DNA of 64,000 nucleotides from contig JAKTNI010000001.1 of NCBI GenBank assembly GCA_029593505.1, positions 456,427-520,426 on the forward strand, given 5' to 3'. The notes beneath the pieces were generated by a model, which was given only the letters and a program-made list of their open reading frames with translations, was not told where the DNA came from and made no database searches. The translations under genes were made by a program, and so were the position numbers. The DNA comes from Streptococcus suis. GTDB lineage: Bacteria > Bacillota > Bacilli > Lactobacillales > Streptococcaceae. This document shows, piece after piece, positions 17,809-28,244 of this stretch (position 1 is its first letter; every line of letters begins with the position of its first letter).

Positions 17809-19599
17809 TTATAGCAATTGTTCTAATTTATCTACTAGAGATCCAACATATGCAATAGTATCTTTGAGAGGTTTGTCGGTTGAGACATCAACACCAGCAT
17901 GTTTTGCAAGATCTTGAGCAGATAGACTAGCACCAAGTGATAAGGTTTCAAGCCATTTCTCAACGACACCTTCTGGATTATCTTCTAGCTGTTTAGCCAT
18001 AGCTGTACCAATGGTTAGGCCAGCAGAATAGGTGTATGGATAGAGACCGATATAATAGTGTGGTTGACGCATCCAAATTAAGCCGGCATCATCACCGATT
18101 TCAAAGTCCTCACCCCAGAATTTTTTAATAACATCCAATTTGATTTGGCAAAGAATATCTCCATTTAGATATTCGTCATTATCTAAACGTGTATACACTT
18201 CGCGTTGGAAAGCGGCTTCTAATAAGTGAGTTACCATGTTATGGAAATAGGTTCGACTGATTAACTCGCTAATCAGATAAGCTTGGAATGCAGGATCAGT
18301 ATTTTTTTTCAACAGTGTGTTGCATGTCAATACTTCATTAGCAGTAGATGGAGCCTCTATAAAGTACAATGAAGGATCATAACTTAAGACACTTTGTTGT
18401 TTAGCCCATTGAAAATGTCCCGCATGCCCTAATTCATGTGCTAGTACGAGTACTTCATTCATCAAACCTGTCCAAGAAAGTAGAATATATGATGGACCAT
18501 CATATAGCGTTGCACAGAATCCTCCTGTAGCTTTTCCTTCGTTTTGGGCAAAATCAATCCACCGTTCATCAAATGCTTGTTCAATCATTTTGATATAATC
18601 TTCACCTAGAATTCCTAAGCAGTCTATCAAAAATTGTTTTGATTCCTCTGGAGTAATGCGCTGGTTAAATTCAGATGGTAAATTTATCTTTAAATCAGCA
18701 TGTGTTATTTTATCTAAACCATGAGATTTCGCTACTAGCTTTAAATAGCGACGCATGTGAGGAGCTAATTCCTCCATGATGACATCAATCTGGCGATCAA
18801 AGAGTTCACGAGAAACATTTTGACGATGTAGAAGGAAGTCTATCGTATTGTCAAAGCCGCGCAATCGTGCTTCAAGTTGTTCATTTTTGATATGTGCTAA
18901 ATAGGTAGCAGCGGTTGTATTTTTGTATTTTTTGAGGGTCGAATAAAAGCTAGTAGCAGCATTTCGGCGAATTTCTCTATCATGGCTTAGCTCATAATCA
19001 TTTTCAAAAAGAACATAGCTATTTCCATAGGTTTGACCATTTGCTTGAAAGTTTTCAAATGTCATATCTTCAAACTTAGTTGTGCCGTAATTACTGTATG
19101 GCTGATTGAAAATAGGAGCAAAATTAGCTAGCATTTCTTCTTGAAGAGGGTGGAGTTGATAGGGTTTTTGACGGATGATAGCCTCTATATAAGATTTCCA
19201 CTGTGGCTGGGTTGAGATGACTGTATGTAGCATATCTTGATCAAGTAGAGCTAATTCAGTCGTTAAAAATGCTAATTTTGGACCAGTATAAGTAACTACT
19301 AAGTCAAAATCATTGTACAAGCTCGCTAGTTCAGTATTTGTCTTATCTACCTCTAGTGGAAGAAAAGCGTAGTGAAGTAATTTACTATGAAGAATAACTA
19401 GTTTTTCATACTCGGTGAGGGCGGCTATAATTGTTGTAGGATCGCTTAATTGACCTTTGTAACTATTTTCAAAGACTTCAACGTTTTTCTTATAAGTTTT
19501 AAGCGCCTCTTTATAGCTTTGGGTATCTGGGAAAATAAGATTGGTATCCCAAGTTAATTGAACGTCAATTTCATGACGTTTTGGCATTGCATGTGACAT
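17809..19599 (-). CDS. pepF: Oligoendopeptidase F
   Basis: Cytosolic zinc metallopeptidase of family M3B that cleaves oligopeptides of roughly 7-17 residues. The 596-aa protein has the N-terminal helical oligoendopeptidase domain (about 115-185) and the catalytic domain with His388-Glu389-x-x-His392 (LAHELGHAGH) and the downstream glutamate in IEAPSTANEVL. The ATG at 19599 follows AAGGAGAAAA. It is transcribed alone, opposite to its neighbours. Confidence 0.95.
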   Translation of the reverse strand: MSHAMPKRHEIDVQLTWDTNLIFPDTQSYKEALKTYKKNVEVFENSYKGQLSDPTTIIAALTEYEKLVILHSKLLHYAFLPLEVDKTNTELASLYNDFDLVVTYTGPKLAFLTTELALLDQDMLHTVISTQPQWKSYIEAIIRQKPYQLHPLQEEMLANFAPIFNQPYSNYGTTKFEDMTFENFQANGQTYGNSYVLFENDYELSHDREIRRNAATSFYSTLKKYKNTTAATYLAHIKNEQLEARLRGFDNTIDFLLHRQNVSRELFDRQIDVIMEELAPHMRRYLKLVAKSHGLDKITHADLKINLPSEFNQRITPEESKQFLIDCLGILGEDYIKMIEQAFDERWIDFAQNEGKATGGFCATLYDGPSYILLSWTGLMNEVLVLAHELGHAGHFQWAKQQSVLSYDPSLYFIEAPSTANEVLTCNTLLKKNTDPAFQAYLISELISRTYFHNMVTHLLEAAFQREVYTRLDNDEYLNGDILCQIKLDVIKKFWGEDFEIGDDAGLIWMRQPHYYIGLYPYTYSAGLTIGTAMAKQLEDNPEGVVEKWLETLSLGASLSAQDLAKHAGVDVSTDKPLKDTIAYVGSLVDKLEQLL

Positions 19600-19655
19600 T
19601 ATTTTCTCCTTTTCTGTTAATCATCATTATTATATCATAGAATGAAAAAAGAAAC

Positions 19656-19684
19656 TTGACAAAACGGTGAAAAACCTAGATAAT
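19656..19684 (+). promoter_or_regulatory. Promoter of the ATP-cone gene
   Basis: TTGACA (19656-19661), 17 bases, GATAAT (19679-19684). Confidence 0.75.
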
Positions 19685-19726
19685 AGAAGCATGAAAGGGT
19701 TTGCTGAAAACCAGAAAGGAGCTTTT

Positions 19727-20065
19727 ATGCAGGTCATCAAACGTAGTGGAGAAATTGTTGAATTTGATCCAGATAAGATTTATCAGGCGATTATTAAAGC
19801 TGCTCAAACAGTTTATGTAATAGATGATACGTGGAGAAAAAATCTTGCTCAAGTTACTAAGAAAGTAGTCCTTGACTTGCAAGAGGCACATACCGAGCGA
19901 CCAACGATTAGTATGGTGCAATCTCAGGTTGAGCATCGTTTGTTGGATGCTGGTTATATTTCAATTGCTGAACATTACATTTCTTATCGTTTGCAAAGAG
20001 ATTTAGAACGAAATGGCTATGCAGATAAGATTATTGTTCATTTACATTTTGAACAAGTTCGCTAA
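19727..20065 (+). CDS. Stand-alone ATP-cone domain protein
   Basis: A 112-aa protein made almost wholly of one ATP-cone domain: VIKRSGEIVEFDPDKIYQAI at residues 3-22 is the nucleotide-binding signature shared with ribonucleotide reductase N-termini and NrdR. It lacks the NrdR zinc ribbon and any reductase part. In known proteins the cone senses ATP/dATP, so this could be a free-standing sensor for dNTP control, which is inference. ATG 19727 is chosen because AAAGGAGC lies just upstream. It is monocistronic with a strong promoter and terminator. No nrd gene is in the window. Confidence 0.78.
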   Translation: MQVIKRSGEIVEFDPDKIYQAIIKAAQTVYVIDDTWRKNLAQVTKKVVLDLQEAHTERPTISMVQSQVEHRLLDAGYISIAEHYISYRLQRDLERNGYADKIIVHLHFEQVR

Positions 20066-20095
20066 AAAAGAACCTAGGTTTATCTAGGTTCTTTT
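20066..20095 (+). terminator. Terminator after the ATP-cone gene
   Basis: AAAAGAACCTAG / CTAGGTTCTTTT, 12-bp stem (20066-20077, 20084-20095). Confidence 0.85.
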
Positions 20096-20194
20096 GTATC
20101 TATTAGCACATGAATAAAATCACCTTTACAAATTTTTATTTTTTATAGAAAAATGTGATTTTTTGAGCATATTTTTTGAACTCAATAGTAAAGA

Positions 20195-20203
20195 TGGTAT
20201 AAT
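20195..20203 (+). promoter_or_regulatory. Promoter of nox (extended -10)
   Basis: TGGTATAAT. The start of transcription near 20210 would exclude the GGAGGAA at 20204-20210 from the mRNA. Confidence 0.65.
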
Positions 20204-20241
20204 GGAGGAAGCAAAAAAATTTGAAAGTGAGATTTTCCAAT

Positions 20242-21612
20242 ATGGCAAAAATCGTCGTTGTTGGTGCAAACCATGCTGGTACTTCAGCAATCAACACAAT
20301 CTTGAATAACTATGGTGCAGAAAATGAAGTTGTCGTTTTCGACCAAAACAATAACATTTCATTCTTGGGATGTGGTATGGCTTTGTGGATTGGTAAACAA
20401 ATTTCTGGTCCAGAAGGTTTGTTCTACTCAGATAAAGAAAAATTAGAAGCTGCTGGTGCAAAAGTATACATGGAGTCACCAGTTGAATCTATTGATTACG
20501 ATAAAAAAGAAGTTACGGCTATTGTGAATGGTCAAAAACATGTTGAGAGCTATGATAAATTAATTTTGGCAACTGGTTCACAACCAATCTTGCCACCAAT
20601 TAAAGGTGCAGAAATTCAAGAAGGATCACGTGAATTTAAAGCAACTCTTGAGAATCTTCAATTTGTTAAATTGTATCAAAACTCTGCGGAAGTTATTGAA
20701 AAACTCAATAATGCAGATATCAAACGTGTAGCAGTAGTAGGTGCTGGTTATATTGGTGTTGAACTTGCAGAAGCTTTCCAACGTCTTGACAAAGAAGTAA
20801 TCTTGGTGGATATTGCTACAACTTCACTTGGTGGTTACTATGATCCAGAATTTACTGACTTGATGAACAAAAACTTGGAACAACATGGCATTAAGTTAGC
20901 ATTTGGTCAAACTGTACAAGCAGTTGAGGGAGATGGAAAAGTTGAGCGTCTTGTGACAGATAAAGAAACATTTGATGTGGATATGGTCATCTTGGCAGTT
21001 GGTTTCCGTCCAAATACAGAACTTGGTGCTGGTAAGATTGAGTTATTCCGTAATGGTGCTTTTGTTGTCAATAAAAAAGGTGAAACAAATATTCCGGATG
21101 TCTATGCTATTGGTGACTGTGCAACTATTTATGACAACTCTCTTCAAGATACAAACTACATTGCATTGGCTTCAAATGCTGTTCGTACAGCGATTGTTGC
21201 AGCACATAATGCATGTGGAACTGAGCTTGAAACAGCTGGTGTACAAGGATCAAATGGTATTGCAATCTATGATTTGAAAATGGTTTCAACTGGTTTAACT
21301 CTTGAAAAAGCAAAGCGCTTTGGTTTTAATGCAGTAGCAACTGATTTCACAGATCTTCAAAAACCAGAATTTATTGAGCATGATAACCATGAAGTTAAAA
21401 TTCGCATTGTTTATGACAAAGATACTCGTGTTATCTTAGGTGCTCAAATGGCTTCTAAAGAAGATGTATCTATGGGTATGCACTTGTTCTCATTGGCTAT
21501 TCAAGAGCGTGTAACAATTGAGAAATTGCAATTATTGGATATTCTTTTCTTGCCACACTTCAACAAGCCATATAACTACATCACTATGGCAGCTCTTTCA
21601 GCAAAAGACTAA
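20242..21612 (+). CDS. nox: NADH oxidase, water-forming
   Basis: FAD enzyme that reduces O2 to water with NADH, regenerating NAD+ in aerobic lactic metabolism. The 456-aa protein has the FAD-binding VVVGANHAG, the redox-active cysteine in [10 protein letters not shown] (Cys44), the NADH-binding [13 protein letters not shown] and the second FAD motif VYAIGDC. Start ATG 20242 matches the conserved family N-terminus; an upstream in-frame TTG at 20221 has a good SD, but that SD overlaps the predicted transcription start and is probably not transcribed. The more likely SD is AAGTGAG. Monocistronic. Confidence 0.95.
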   Translation: MAKIVVVGANHAGTSAINTILNNYGAENEVVVFDQNNNISFLGCGMALWIGKQISGPEGLFYSDKEKLEAAGAKVYMESPVESIDYDKKEVTAIVNGQKHVESYDKLILATGSQPILPPIKGAEIQEGSREFKATLENLQFVKLYQNSAEVIEKLNNADIKRVAVVGAGYIGVELAEAFQRLDKEVILVDIATTSLGGYYDPEFTDLMNKNLEQHGIKLAFGQTVQAVEGDGKVERLVTDKETFDVDMVILAVGFRPNTELGAGKIELFRNGAFVVNKKGETNIPDVYAIGDCATIYDNSLQDTNYIALASNAVRTAIVAAHNACGTELETAGVQGSNGIAIYDLKMVSTGLTLEKAKRFGFNAVATDFTDLQKPEFIEHDNHEVKIRIVYDKDTRVILGAQMASKEDVSMGMHLFSLAIQERVTIEKLQLLDILFLPHFNKPYNYITMAALSAKD

Positions 21613-21622
21613 TTTATCTATA

Positions 21623-21654
21623 AAAAAAGATCGAGAACAATCTCGATCTTTTTT
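21623..21654 (+). terminator. Terminator of nox
   Basis: AAAAAAGATCGAGA / TCTCGATCTTTTTT, perfect 14 bp with loop ACAA. Confidence 0.9.
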
Positions 21655-21662
21655 GGTATAAT
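21654..21662 (+). promoter_or_regulatory. Promoter of pcrA abutting the nox terminator
   Basis: TGGTATAAT begins on the last T of the nox terminator. Confidence 0.65.
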
Positions 21663-21697
21663 GGAAAGTAACAATATAATTGAGAAAGTATGAGAAA

Positions 21698-23971
21698 ATG
21701 AATCAACTATTAATTGGCATGAATGATAGACAAGCGGAAGCGGTACAGACAACTGAGGGACCGTTGTTAGTTATGGCAGGAGCAGGATCTGGTAAGACGC
21801 GGGTTTTGACACATCGTATTGCCTATTTAATTGATGAAAAAATGGTTAATCCTTGGAATATTCTAGCTATTACCTTTACAAATAAAGCAGCAAGGGAAAT
21901 GAAAGAGCGTGCTTATGCTTTAAATCCTGCAACACAGGACTGTCTGATAGCAACTTTTCATTCTATGTGTGTGCGTATTCTTCGGCGTGATGCAGATCAT
22001 ATTGGTTATAATCGTAATTTCACAATTCTTGATCCTGGTGAGCAAAGGACTTTGATGAAGCGCATTTTGAAATCTCTTAATCTTGATCCGAAAAAATGGA
22101 GTGAACGAACGATTCTTGCCACGATTTCAAATGCTAAGAATGATTTGATTGATGATGTTGCTTATCAAGCATTGGCTGGTGATTTGTATACACAGATTGT
22201 TGCTAAGTGCTATACAGCCTATCAGAAAGAATTGCGACGTTCAGAAGCAGTTGATTTTGATGATTTGATTATGCTGACGCTTCGATTATTTGATCAACAT
22301 TCAGACATTTTAACGTATTATCAACAAAAGTTTCAATATATCCATGTAGACGAATATCAAGATACCAACCATGCTCAATACCAATTAGTGAAATTATTGG
22401 CATCGCGTTTTAAAAATATTTGTGTCGTTGGGGATGCAGATCAATCTATCTATGGCTGGCGTGGAGCAGATATGCAGAACATTTTGGATTTTGAAAAGGA
22501 TTATCCTGAAAGCAAGGTTGTACTTTTGGAGGAGAATTATCGTTCCACTAAAACTGTTTTACAGGCAGCAAACAATGTGATTGAAAATAATAGAAATCGT
22601 CGTCCAAAAAAACTTTGGACGCAAAATACAGAAGGTGAGAAAATTGTCTATTATAGAGCAAGTGATGAGGGAGATGAGGCTGTATTTGTTGCTGGTCAGA
22701 TTGAAGAGCTATGCAAAAAAGGAAATGCTTATAAGAATATAGCCGTTCTTTATCGTACCAATGCTCAATCTCGTACAATAGAAGAAGCACTTTTAAAATC
22801 CAATATCCCTTATACTATGGTTGGAGGTACAAAGTTCTATAGTCGGAAAGAAATTAGAGATGTGATTGCTTATTTAAATAGTATTGCAAATACAGCAGAT
22901 AATATTTCTTATGAAAGAATTATCAATGAGCCAAAGCGTGGAGTTGGTCCCGGAACAATAGATAAACTTAGAGAATTTGCAAATACGCAAGATATGTCTC
23001 TCTTAGAAGCTTCGCACCACATTGTATTATCTAGTATCAAGGGAAAAGCTGCGCAGGGAATTTGGGACTTGGCTACTATTCTCTATAATTTGAGAGAGCG
23101 CTTAGATGAGTTGACAATTACGGAGCTTGTTGAAGAGGTATTGGCTAAAACAGGTTATTTAGATGCTTTAGCTGTTCAAGGAACGATTGAATCTAACGCT
23201 CGTATTGAGAATATTCAAGAATTTTTATCTGTTACCACGCATTTTGATGAAAAAGAGGTAGAAAATGAGGAGACAGGTTTGGATAAACTGGTCCGTTTTC
23301 TTAATGATTTGGCCTTAATTTCAGATACTGATGATGGAGAACAAAATACATCGGCAGTCACGCTAATGACACTTCATGCAGCAAAAGGATTAGAATTTCC
23401 TGTGGTTTTTCTGATTGGTATGGAAGAAAATGTGTTTCCATTAACTCGTTCGTTGGAGGAAGAAGCAGAGTTAGAAGAGGAACGTCGTTTAGCTTACGTA
23501 GGGATTACTCGTGCAGAACAGCTTCTTTATTTAACAAACGCGAATACTCGTCTACTTTTTGGACGTAGTCAGTACAATCAGCCTAGTCGTTTTATTCGTG
23601 AAATTTCAAGTAATTTATTGGACTATAGAGGTCTTGCTCGACCATCTAACACTAGCTTTAAAGCTTCTTATGTAGATGGTAGAACACCTCAATTTAGTCA
23701 AGGAATGAGTTTACAACAAGCTTTGCAAGGTGAGAAATCTTCGACGCAACCCTTAACACATCTCGGTCATAGCTTACCATTTACCAATGATGATAAGAAT
23801 AAAGAGAGTGATTGGTCAGTTGGTGATCTTGTTATTCATAAAAAATGGGGATCTGGTATCGTTTTAGAAGTATCAGGCTCTGGTAGAGGACAAGAATTGA
23901 AAATAAAGTTTCAGGAGATGGGGTTGAAGAAAGTATTGGCAAGTGTCGCTCCAATCAGTAAGAAACAGTGA
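21698..23971 (+). CDS. pcrA: ATP-dependent DNA helicase PcrA
   Basis: Superfamily 1A 3'-5' helicase (UvrD/PcrA) for repair, RecA filament clearing and plasmid replication. The 757-aa protein contains motif I AGAGSGKT, Ia [56 protein letters not shown] and [13 protein letters not shown]. The C-terminus (residues about 690-757) holds the Tudor-like PcrA tail with [15 protein letters not shown] 21698 matches the conserved start MNxLLxGMNDRQ; upstream in-frame TTG is less likely. The SD is weak (GAGAAAG). Confidence 0.96.
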   Translation: MNQLLIGMNDRQAEAVQTTEGPLLVMAGAGSGKTRVLTHRIAYLIDEKMVNPWNILAITFTNKAAREMKERAYALNPATQDCLIATFHSMCVRILRRDADHIGYNRNFTILDPGEQRTLMKRILKSLNLDPKKWSERTILATISNAKNDLIDDVAYQALAGDLYTQIVAKCYTAYQKELRRSEAVDFDDLIMLTLRLFDQHSDILTYYQQKFQYIHVDEYQDTNHAQYQLVKLLASRFKNICVVGDADQSIYGWRGADMQNILDFEKDYPESKVVLLEENYRSTKTVLQAANNVIENNRNRRPKKLWTQNTEGEKIVYYRASDEGDEAVFVAGQIEELCKKGNAYKNIAVLYRTNAQSRTIEEALLKSNIPYTMVGGTKFYSRKEIRDVIAYLNSIANTADNISYERIINEPKRGVGPGTIDKLREFANTQDMSLLEASHHIVLSSIKGKAAQGIWDLATILYNLRERLDELTITELVEEVLAKTGYLDALAVQGTIESNARIENIQEFLSVTTHFDEKEVENEETGLDKLVRFLNDLALISDTDDGEQNTSAVTLMTLHAAKGLEFPVVFLIGMEENVFPLTRSLEEEAELEEERRLAYVGITRAEQLLYLTNANTRLLFGRSQYNQPSRFIREISSNLLDYRGLARPSNTSFKASYVDGRTPQFSQGMSLQQALQGEKSSTQPLTHLGHSLPFTNDDKNKESDWSVGDLVIHKKWGSGIVLEVSGSGRGQELKIKFQEMGLKKVLASVAPISKKQ

Positions 23972-24089
23972 GTAGTGACTTGTTGAGTATGAAAGAGACG
24001 TTCGTTTAACTGGAGATTAAAAGAGGGATAATATCTTGAAAGACACTAGCTGAAGGAAGAGATGCTTTGTGATTTATTCCTGATGGTCA

Positions 24090-24945
24090 TACGGAAAGTC
24101 TGAAGCTCATTATCAGTTGCAAGTAGCAAAAAAGCAACGACAAGATGATGATGAAAGATTGTCTCATTTACAAAAAGTTAAACAGAAAGTTCATCATTAA
24201 TTAAATAAAACAAATGATGCAAGTACGGGTCGATTACTGGCTAAAAAAATGGCTAATCTTAAGTCTAGAGAAAAGAGATTTCAAAGAGAGCGTGCACAAT
24301 TTTTAGAAGTTCCTAAACAAGAAGATTTTATTAATATCCATGTTCCAGAAATTATTCCTCTTCCAGAACGAAAACTTATCGTTGATTTAATGGAATATTC
24401 TTTGTATGTTGACGGAAAACTACTTGTCTCACCAATAACCTTTCAAATGAAAGGAAGAAAAAAATAGGGATTATTGGGAAGAATGGGATAGGAAAAACAA
24501 CCCTGTTGAAAGTAATAGCTGCTAAGATGTATGAACATCAGAATGATGTAATGTATATGCCGCAGTGGTATAGTGATATGTTAGAGGATGAGCTTTCTAG
24601 TATTGATTATATTATGAAGGATTCTCGTTTAGAAAATGTATCAGAAGCAATGACCTTGTTAGGAAGTTTAAGATTTTTACCTTATGAAGTGCATGGTAAA
24701 ATCCGATATTTATCTGGTGGTCAAAAAGCAAAGTTACTACTACTAAGATTATATGTTTGTCGACAAAATATATTGAGCTAGATGAACCTACAAGAAATCT
24801 ATCACCAACATCTGCACATAGATTGATTGAAATTTAAAAAAACTATTCTGGTGCGATTTTATCAGTATCACACGATAGATATCTTTTGACAGAAATTTGC
24901 GATACTATTTATGAATTGACAGAGGATGGGTTGCATAGTTTATAG
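24090..24945 (+). pseudogene. ABC-F ATPase remnant (frameshifted, 5' deleted)
   Basis: The C-terminal half of an ABC-F (ribosome-associated) ATPase in pieces. In order: charged inter-domain linker (about 24120-24200, with a stop at 24198); LAKKMANLKSREKRF; then, after a frame change in a run of seven A near 24460, Walker A GKNGIGKT (24476-24499) and signature LSGGQKAK; after another frame change near 24775, Walker B LDEPTRN and H-loop SVSHDRYL, with an in-frame TAA near 24835. The first nucleotide-binding domain is missing; only about 100 bases separate the remnant from pcrA. Relatives include antibiotic-resistance ABC-F proteins, but which subgroup this was cannot be told. Confidence 0.85.
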
Positions 24946-25055
24946 AAGTGACATTATAACTAAGTTTATGTGATATAATATAACTGATACGATAGAGATA
25001 GTGATTTTATATTATTAATTTGCCGTTTTATCTCTCCAGAAAGGAAATTTCAAAA

Positions 25056-25739
25056 TTGTCTTACAAATTTTTACTATTCGACCTCGACCATACCTTACTT
25101 GATTTTGCAAGGGGAGAGGAAATTGCTTTATCCCAGTTTTTTGAATCAATGGGAGTGAAAGATAGTGAGAAAGTCAAGTCTATATACCGCCAAATCAATC
25201 AGGGAATGTGGAGAGATTTGGAGAAAGGGTTGATTTCTAAGAAAGAATTGATTAATACTCGTTTTTCTCGCACGTTTGCTCAGTTTAATGTAAAAGTTAA
25301 TGGGAGAGAAATGGCGTGCCGTTATCAAGAATTTCTTGCACGTCAAGGACAAATTTTCAATGGAGCAGATGCATTGTTGCAAGAATTGATGAGTCGTGGC
25401 TATCATATTTATGCTGCAACGAACGGTATTACCTATATTCAAGAGAATCGTTTGCAGCACTCTCCCATTTCACATTATTTTACGGATATTTTTATTTCTG
25501 AGCAGATGGGAACTCAAAAACCGTCAACTGATTTTTATGAAAAAATAGCAGAGCGGATTAGTGGTTTTGAGCGAAGTAAAACACTGATGATAGGAGATAG
25601 TTTGACAGCTGATATTCAAGGTGGTAATAATGCTGGTATTGATACTGTTTGGTACAATCCTTCACGAGTAAAAAATGAAAGCAAAGTGATGCCAACCTAT
25701 ACAATTCATCATTATAAAGAATTGTTGGATTTGCTATAA
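25056..25739 (+). CDS. HAD phosphatase, YjjG/pyrimidine 5'-nucleotidase type
   Basis: A 227-aa HAD-superfamily enzyme. Motif I LFDLDHTLLDF is near the N-terminus, motif II AATNGI, motif III KP(S)xxFYEK, motif IV IGDSLTADIQGGNNAGIDT. The H in DLDHT and the whole layout match the YjjG/TIGR02254 group, which removes phosphate from non-canonical pyrimidine nucleotides (house-cleaning). The likely start is TTG 25056 behind AGAAAGGA; the frame extends to 25020 without another good SD. Substrate assignment is by subgroup only. Confidence 0.85.
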   Translation: MSYKFLLFDLDHTLLDFARGEEIALSQFFESMGVKDSEKVKSIYRQINQGMWRDLEKGLISKKELINTRFSRTFAQFNVKVNGREMACRYQEFLARQGQIFNGADALLQELMSRGYHIYAATNGITYIQENRLQHSPISHYFTDIFISEQMGTQKPSTDFYEKIAERISGFERSKTLMIGDSLTADIQGGNNAGIDTVWYNPSRVKNESKVMPTYTIHHYKELLDLL

Positions 25740-25822
25740 GTAGCTGATATCTAACAGCTTTCATAATATAGATTTAGCTAGACCTATAACGAAATAGTGG
25801 GACAAAAGAGGAGTAGACTATT

Positions 25823-26566
25823 ATGATAAAACGAAAGATGATGATGCTCATTCCAATAGCTTTGATACTTGTTTCTTGTGGTGAAGAAAACAGCCAGTCT
25901 ACACAGATTAATGACTCAACAGAGGTAGTAAAAACACCAACCTCCTCTAGTCAAATAGTATCAAAAGAAACACCTAGTTCATCATCAATAGAAATGAGCA
26001 ATTCAGAATCAATCTCTATAGTTTCCTTTAATGGTTCCTATTCTAGTGTTCAAGGAAAATATGGTGAAGTCATTATTGTTAACAAGAAGCATCCGCTTTC
26101 TCCTGATTATGCTCCGGGTGAGAATCCAGAAGCTAAGAATGCTTTAATCCAATTGATTGCAGATATGCAATCACTAGGCTTTAGCATTTCTAATACTTAT
26201 AGCGGTTTCCGTTCCTATGATTACCAAGCTAGTCTATACAATACCTATGTAGCTCAAGATGGACAAGTAGCTGCAGATCGCTATTCAGCTCGTCCTGGAT
26301 ATAGTGAACATCAAACTGGATTGTCTTTTGATTTGCTAGATTTTAATGGAAATTTATTAGAGGAACTAGCAGCTTCTCAATGGTTGGCAGAAAATGCTCA
26401 TCATTATGGTTTTATTGTTCGTTATCAAGCGGGAAAAGAAGCTAGTACAGGTTATATGGCAGAAACTTGGCATATCCGCTATATTGGTTCCGAAGCTACC
26501 GATATTTATCATTCCGGAATGACGTTAGAAGAATATTACCATGTTCCCGGTGGTGATTATCAGTAA
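25823..26566 (+). CDS. Lipoprotein D,D/L,D-carboxypeptidase (VanY/LdcB family)
   Basis: A surface peptidoglycan carboxypeptidase of 247 aa. It begins with a lipoprotein signal peptide (LILVSC, lipidated Cys19), then a Ser/Thr-rich linker (20-75), then the VanY domain. Zinc ligands are in the usual places: SEHQTGLSFD (His and Asp) and TWHIRYIG (His), with SGFRS upstream as substrate motif. Streptococcal members (DacB/LdcB) trim tetrapeptide to tripeptide stems; L,D versus D,D specificity cannot be read here. The SD GAGGAG is 8 bases from the ATG. Monocistronic. Confidence 0.9.
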   Translation: MIKRKMMMLIPIALILVSCGEENSQSTQINDSTEVVKTPTSSSQIVSKETPSSSSIEMSNSESISIVSFNGSYSSVQGKYGEVIIVNKKHPLSPDYAPGENPEAKNALIQLIADMQSLGFSISNTYSGFRSYDYQASLYNTYVAQDGQVAADRYSARPGYSEHQTGLSFDLLDFNGNLLEELAASQWLAENAHHYGFIVRYQAGKEASTGYMAETWHIRYIGSEATDIYHSGMTLEEYYHVPGGDYQ

Positions 26567-26593
26567 ACAATAATCTGTAACATTTATCTTTTG

Positions 26594-26634
26594 TAACCGG
26601 ATGAAATTGGCTATCATTTCATCCGGTTATTTTT
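26594..26634 (+). terminator. Terminator of the carboxypeptidase gene
   Basis: TAACCGGATGAAA (26594-26606) / TTTCATCCGGTTA (26617-26629) then T-run. Confidence 0.9.
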
Positions 26635-26817
26635 TGAGATGGTATTGTAGTAAAATGGTCACAGTGACATCTGTATGTGGGGTAAGCACATACAGCAATT
26701 TCTCTTTAACCTTTTATCTATACTGATGTTATTTTATTAGGATGTAGTTTAGTTTTGGAGATTCCAGAAATTGAGCTACTTTTCAACAATGAAAGTTTTT
26801 CTTTTCTGAGAACTTTC
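26635..26817. other. Intergenic with a hairpin and a dyad
   Basis: No gene. GTCAC-A-GTGAC (26658-26668) is a dyad, and CTGTATGTG / CACATACAG (26671-26679, 26687-26695) is a perfect 9-bp hairpin with loop GGGTAAG, just downstream of a possible -10 TAAAAT (26651-26656). Purpose unknown. Confidence 0.4.
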
Positions 26818-26826
26818 TGGTATACT
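26818..26826 (+). promoter_or_regulatory. Promoter of trmFO
   Basis: TGGTATACT extended -10, 62 bases before the ATG. Confidence 0.6.
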
Positions 26827-26888
26827 AGACAAGTAATAAACATAGAAAGATTTGAACTAGTTTTGACTAGTAAAGAGGTATTAGTGTC

Positions 26889-28223
26889 ATGTCTCAATCT
26901 TACATAAACGTCATAGGGGCTGGATTAGCAGGATCAGAAGCTGCTTATCAAATCGCAAAGCGTGGTATTCCTGTCAAACTTTATGAAATGCGTGGTGTCA
27001 AACCAACTCCTCAACATAAAACAACTAATTTTGCAGAACTTGTTTGTTCTAATTCTTTTCGGGGTGATTCTTTAACGAATGCTGTCGGCTTGCTGAAAGA
27101 AGAAATGCGTCGTTTAGATTCAATTATCATGCGAGCTGGTGAAGCCCACCGTGTGCCTGCTGGTGGTGCTATGGCTATGGATCGTGAGAATTTCTCCCAA
27201 GCAGTCACAGACGAGATTCATAACAATCCGCTAATTGAGGTTATTCGTGGCGAAATCACAAAAATTCCTGAAGATGCTATTACTGTTATTGCGACTGGTC
27301 CGTTGACTTCCGATGCCTTAGCTGAAAAAATTCACGAATTGAATGGTGGTAGTGGTTTTTATTTTTACGATGCAGCAGCACCAATTGTCGATAGTTCGAC
27401 CATTAATATGGATTTGGTCTATCTCAAATCCCGTTATGACAAAGGCGAAGCTGCCTATCTCAACGCTCCAATGAATAAGGAGCAATTCACTGCTTTTTAT
27501 GAAGCCTTGATTTCTGCTGAAGAAGCTCCGCTCAATTCCTTTGAAAAAGAAAAATATTTTGAAGGATGTATGCCTATTGAAGTTATGGCGAAACGTGGTA
27601 TTAAAACTATGCTATATGGACCAATGAAACCAGTTGGTCTGGAATACCCAGAAGATTACAAGGGACCACGTGATGGTGATTATAAAACGCCTTACGCAGT
27701 TGTGCAGCTTCGTCAGGACAATGCTGCTGGAAGCCTCTACAACATCGTTGGTTTCCAAACTCATCTCAAGTGGGGCGAGCAGAAGCGGGTCTTCCAAATG
27801 ATTCCAGGACTTGAAAATGCTGAATTTGTCCGCTATGGTGTTATGCACCGTAATTCCTACATGGATTCTCCAAACTTGCTAGATCAAACCTTTGCGAGCA
27901 AGAAAAATCCAAATATTTTCTTTGCAGGTCAAATGACAGGTGTGGAAGGTTATGTTGAGTCGGCTGCCTCTGGCTTAGTGGCTGGTATCAATGCTGTTCG
28001 TCGTTTCCGAGGTGAAGATCCAATTATTTTCCCTCAGACTACAGCTATCGGTTCTCTTCCATTCTACATCACCCACACCGAAAGCAAGCACTTCCAACCT
28101 ATGAATGTCAACTTTGGTATCATAAAGGAGCTAGATGGACCACGTATCCGTGATAAAAAAGAACGCTATGAAGCAATAGTAGAGCGTGCTCTCAAGGATT
28201 TGGAAGAGTTTTTGGCTTACTAG
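26889..28223 (+). CDS. trmFO: tRNA uracil-54 C5-methyltransferase, folate-dependent
   Basis: Makes ribothymidine at position 54 of tRNA using methylenetetrahydrofolate and FADH2. The 444-aa protein (formerly Gid) starts with the FAD motif [12 protein letters not shown] and has [13 protein letters not shown] with the conserved Cys, [25 protein letters not shown] and a C-terminal [13 protein letters not shown]. The SD is AAAGAGG, about 9 bases upstream. Nothing odd in length or motifs. Confidence 0.96.
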   Translation: MSQSYINVIGAGLAGSEAAYQIAKRGIPVKLYEMRGVKPTPQHKTTNFAELVCSNSFRGDSLTNAVGLLKEEMRRLDSIIMRAGEAHRVPAGGAMAMDRENFSQAVTDEIHNNPLIEVIRGEITKIPEDAITVIATGPLTSDALAEKIHELNGGSGFYFYDAAAPIVDSSTINMDLVYLKSRYDKGEAAYLNAPMNKEQFTAFYEALISAEEAPLNSFEKEKYFEGCMPIEVMAKRGIKTMLYGPMKPVGLEYPEDYKGPRDGDYKTPYAVVQLRQDNAAGSLYNIVGFQTHLKWGEQKRVFQMIPGLENAEFVRYGVMHRNSYMDSPNLLDQTFASKKNPNIFFAGQMTGVEGYVESAASGLVAGINAVRRFRGEDPIIFPQTTAIGSLPFYITHTESKHFQPMNVNFGIIKELDGPRIRDKKERYEAIVERALKDLEEFLAY

Positions 28224-28244
28224 GGCAGTTTAATTGGTATTACT

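Noticed and set aside
20204-20227. nox starting at TTG 20221 with SD GGAGGAA
   Set aside because: That SD lies directly after the -10 and would be at or before the transcription start; ATG 20242 gives the conserved N-terminus.
24249-24781. Two apparently separate small genes after pcrA
   Set aside because: They are consecutive parts of one ABC-F ATPase split by a frameshift; neither is complete.
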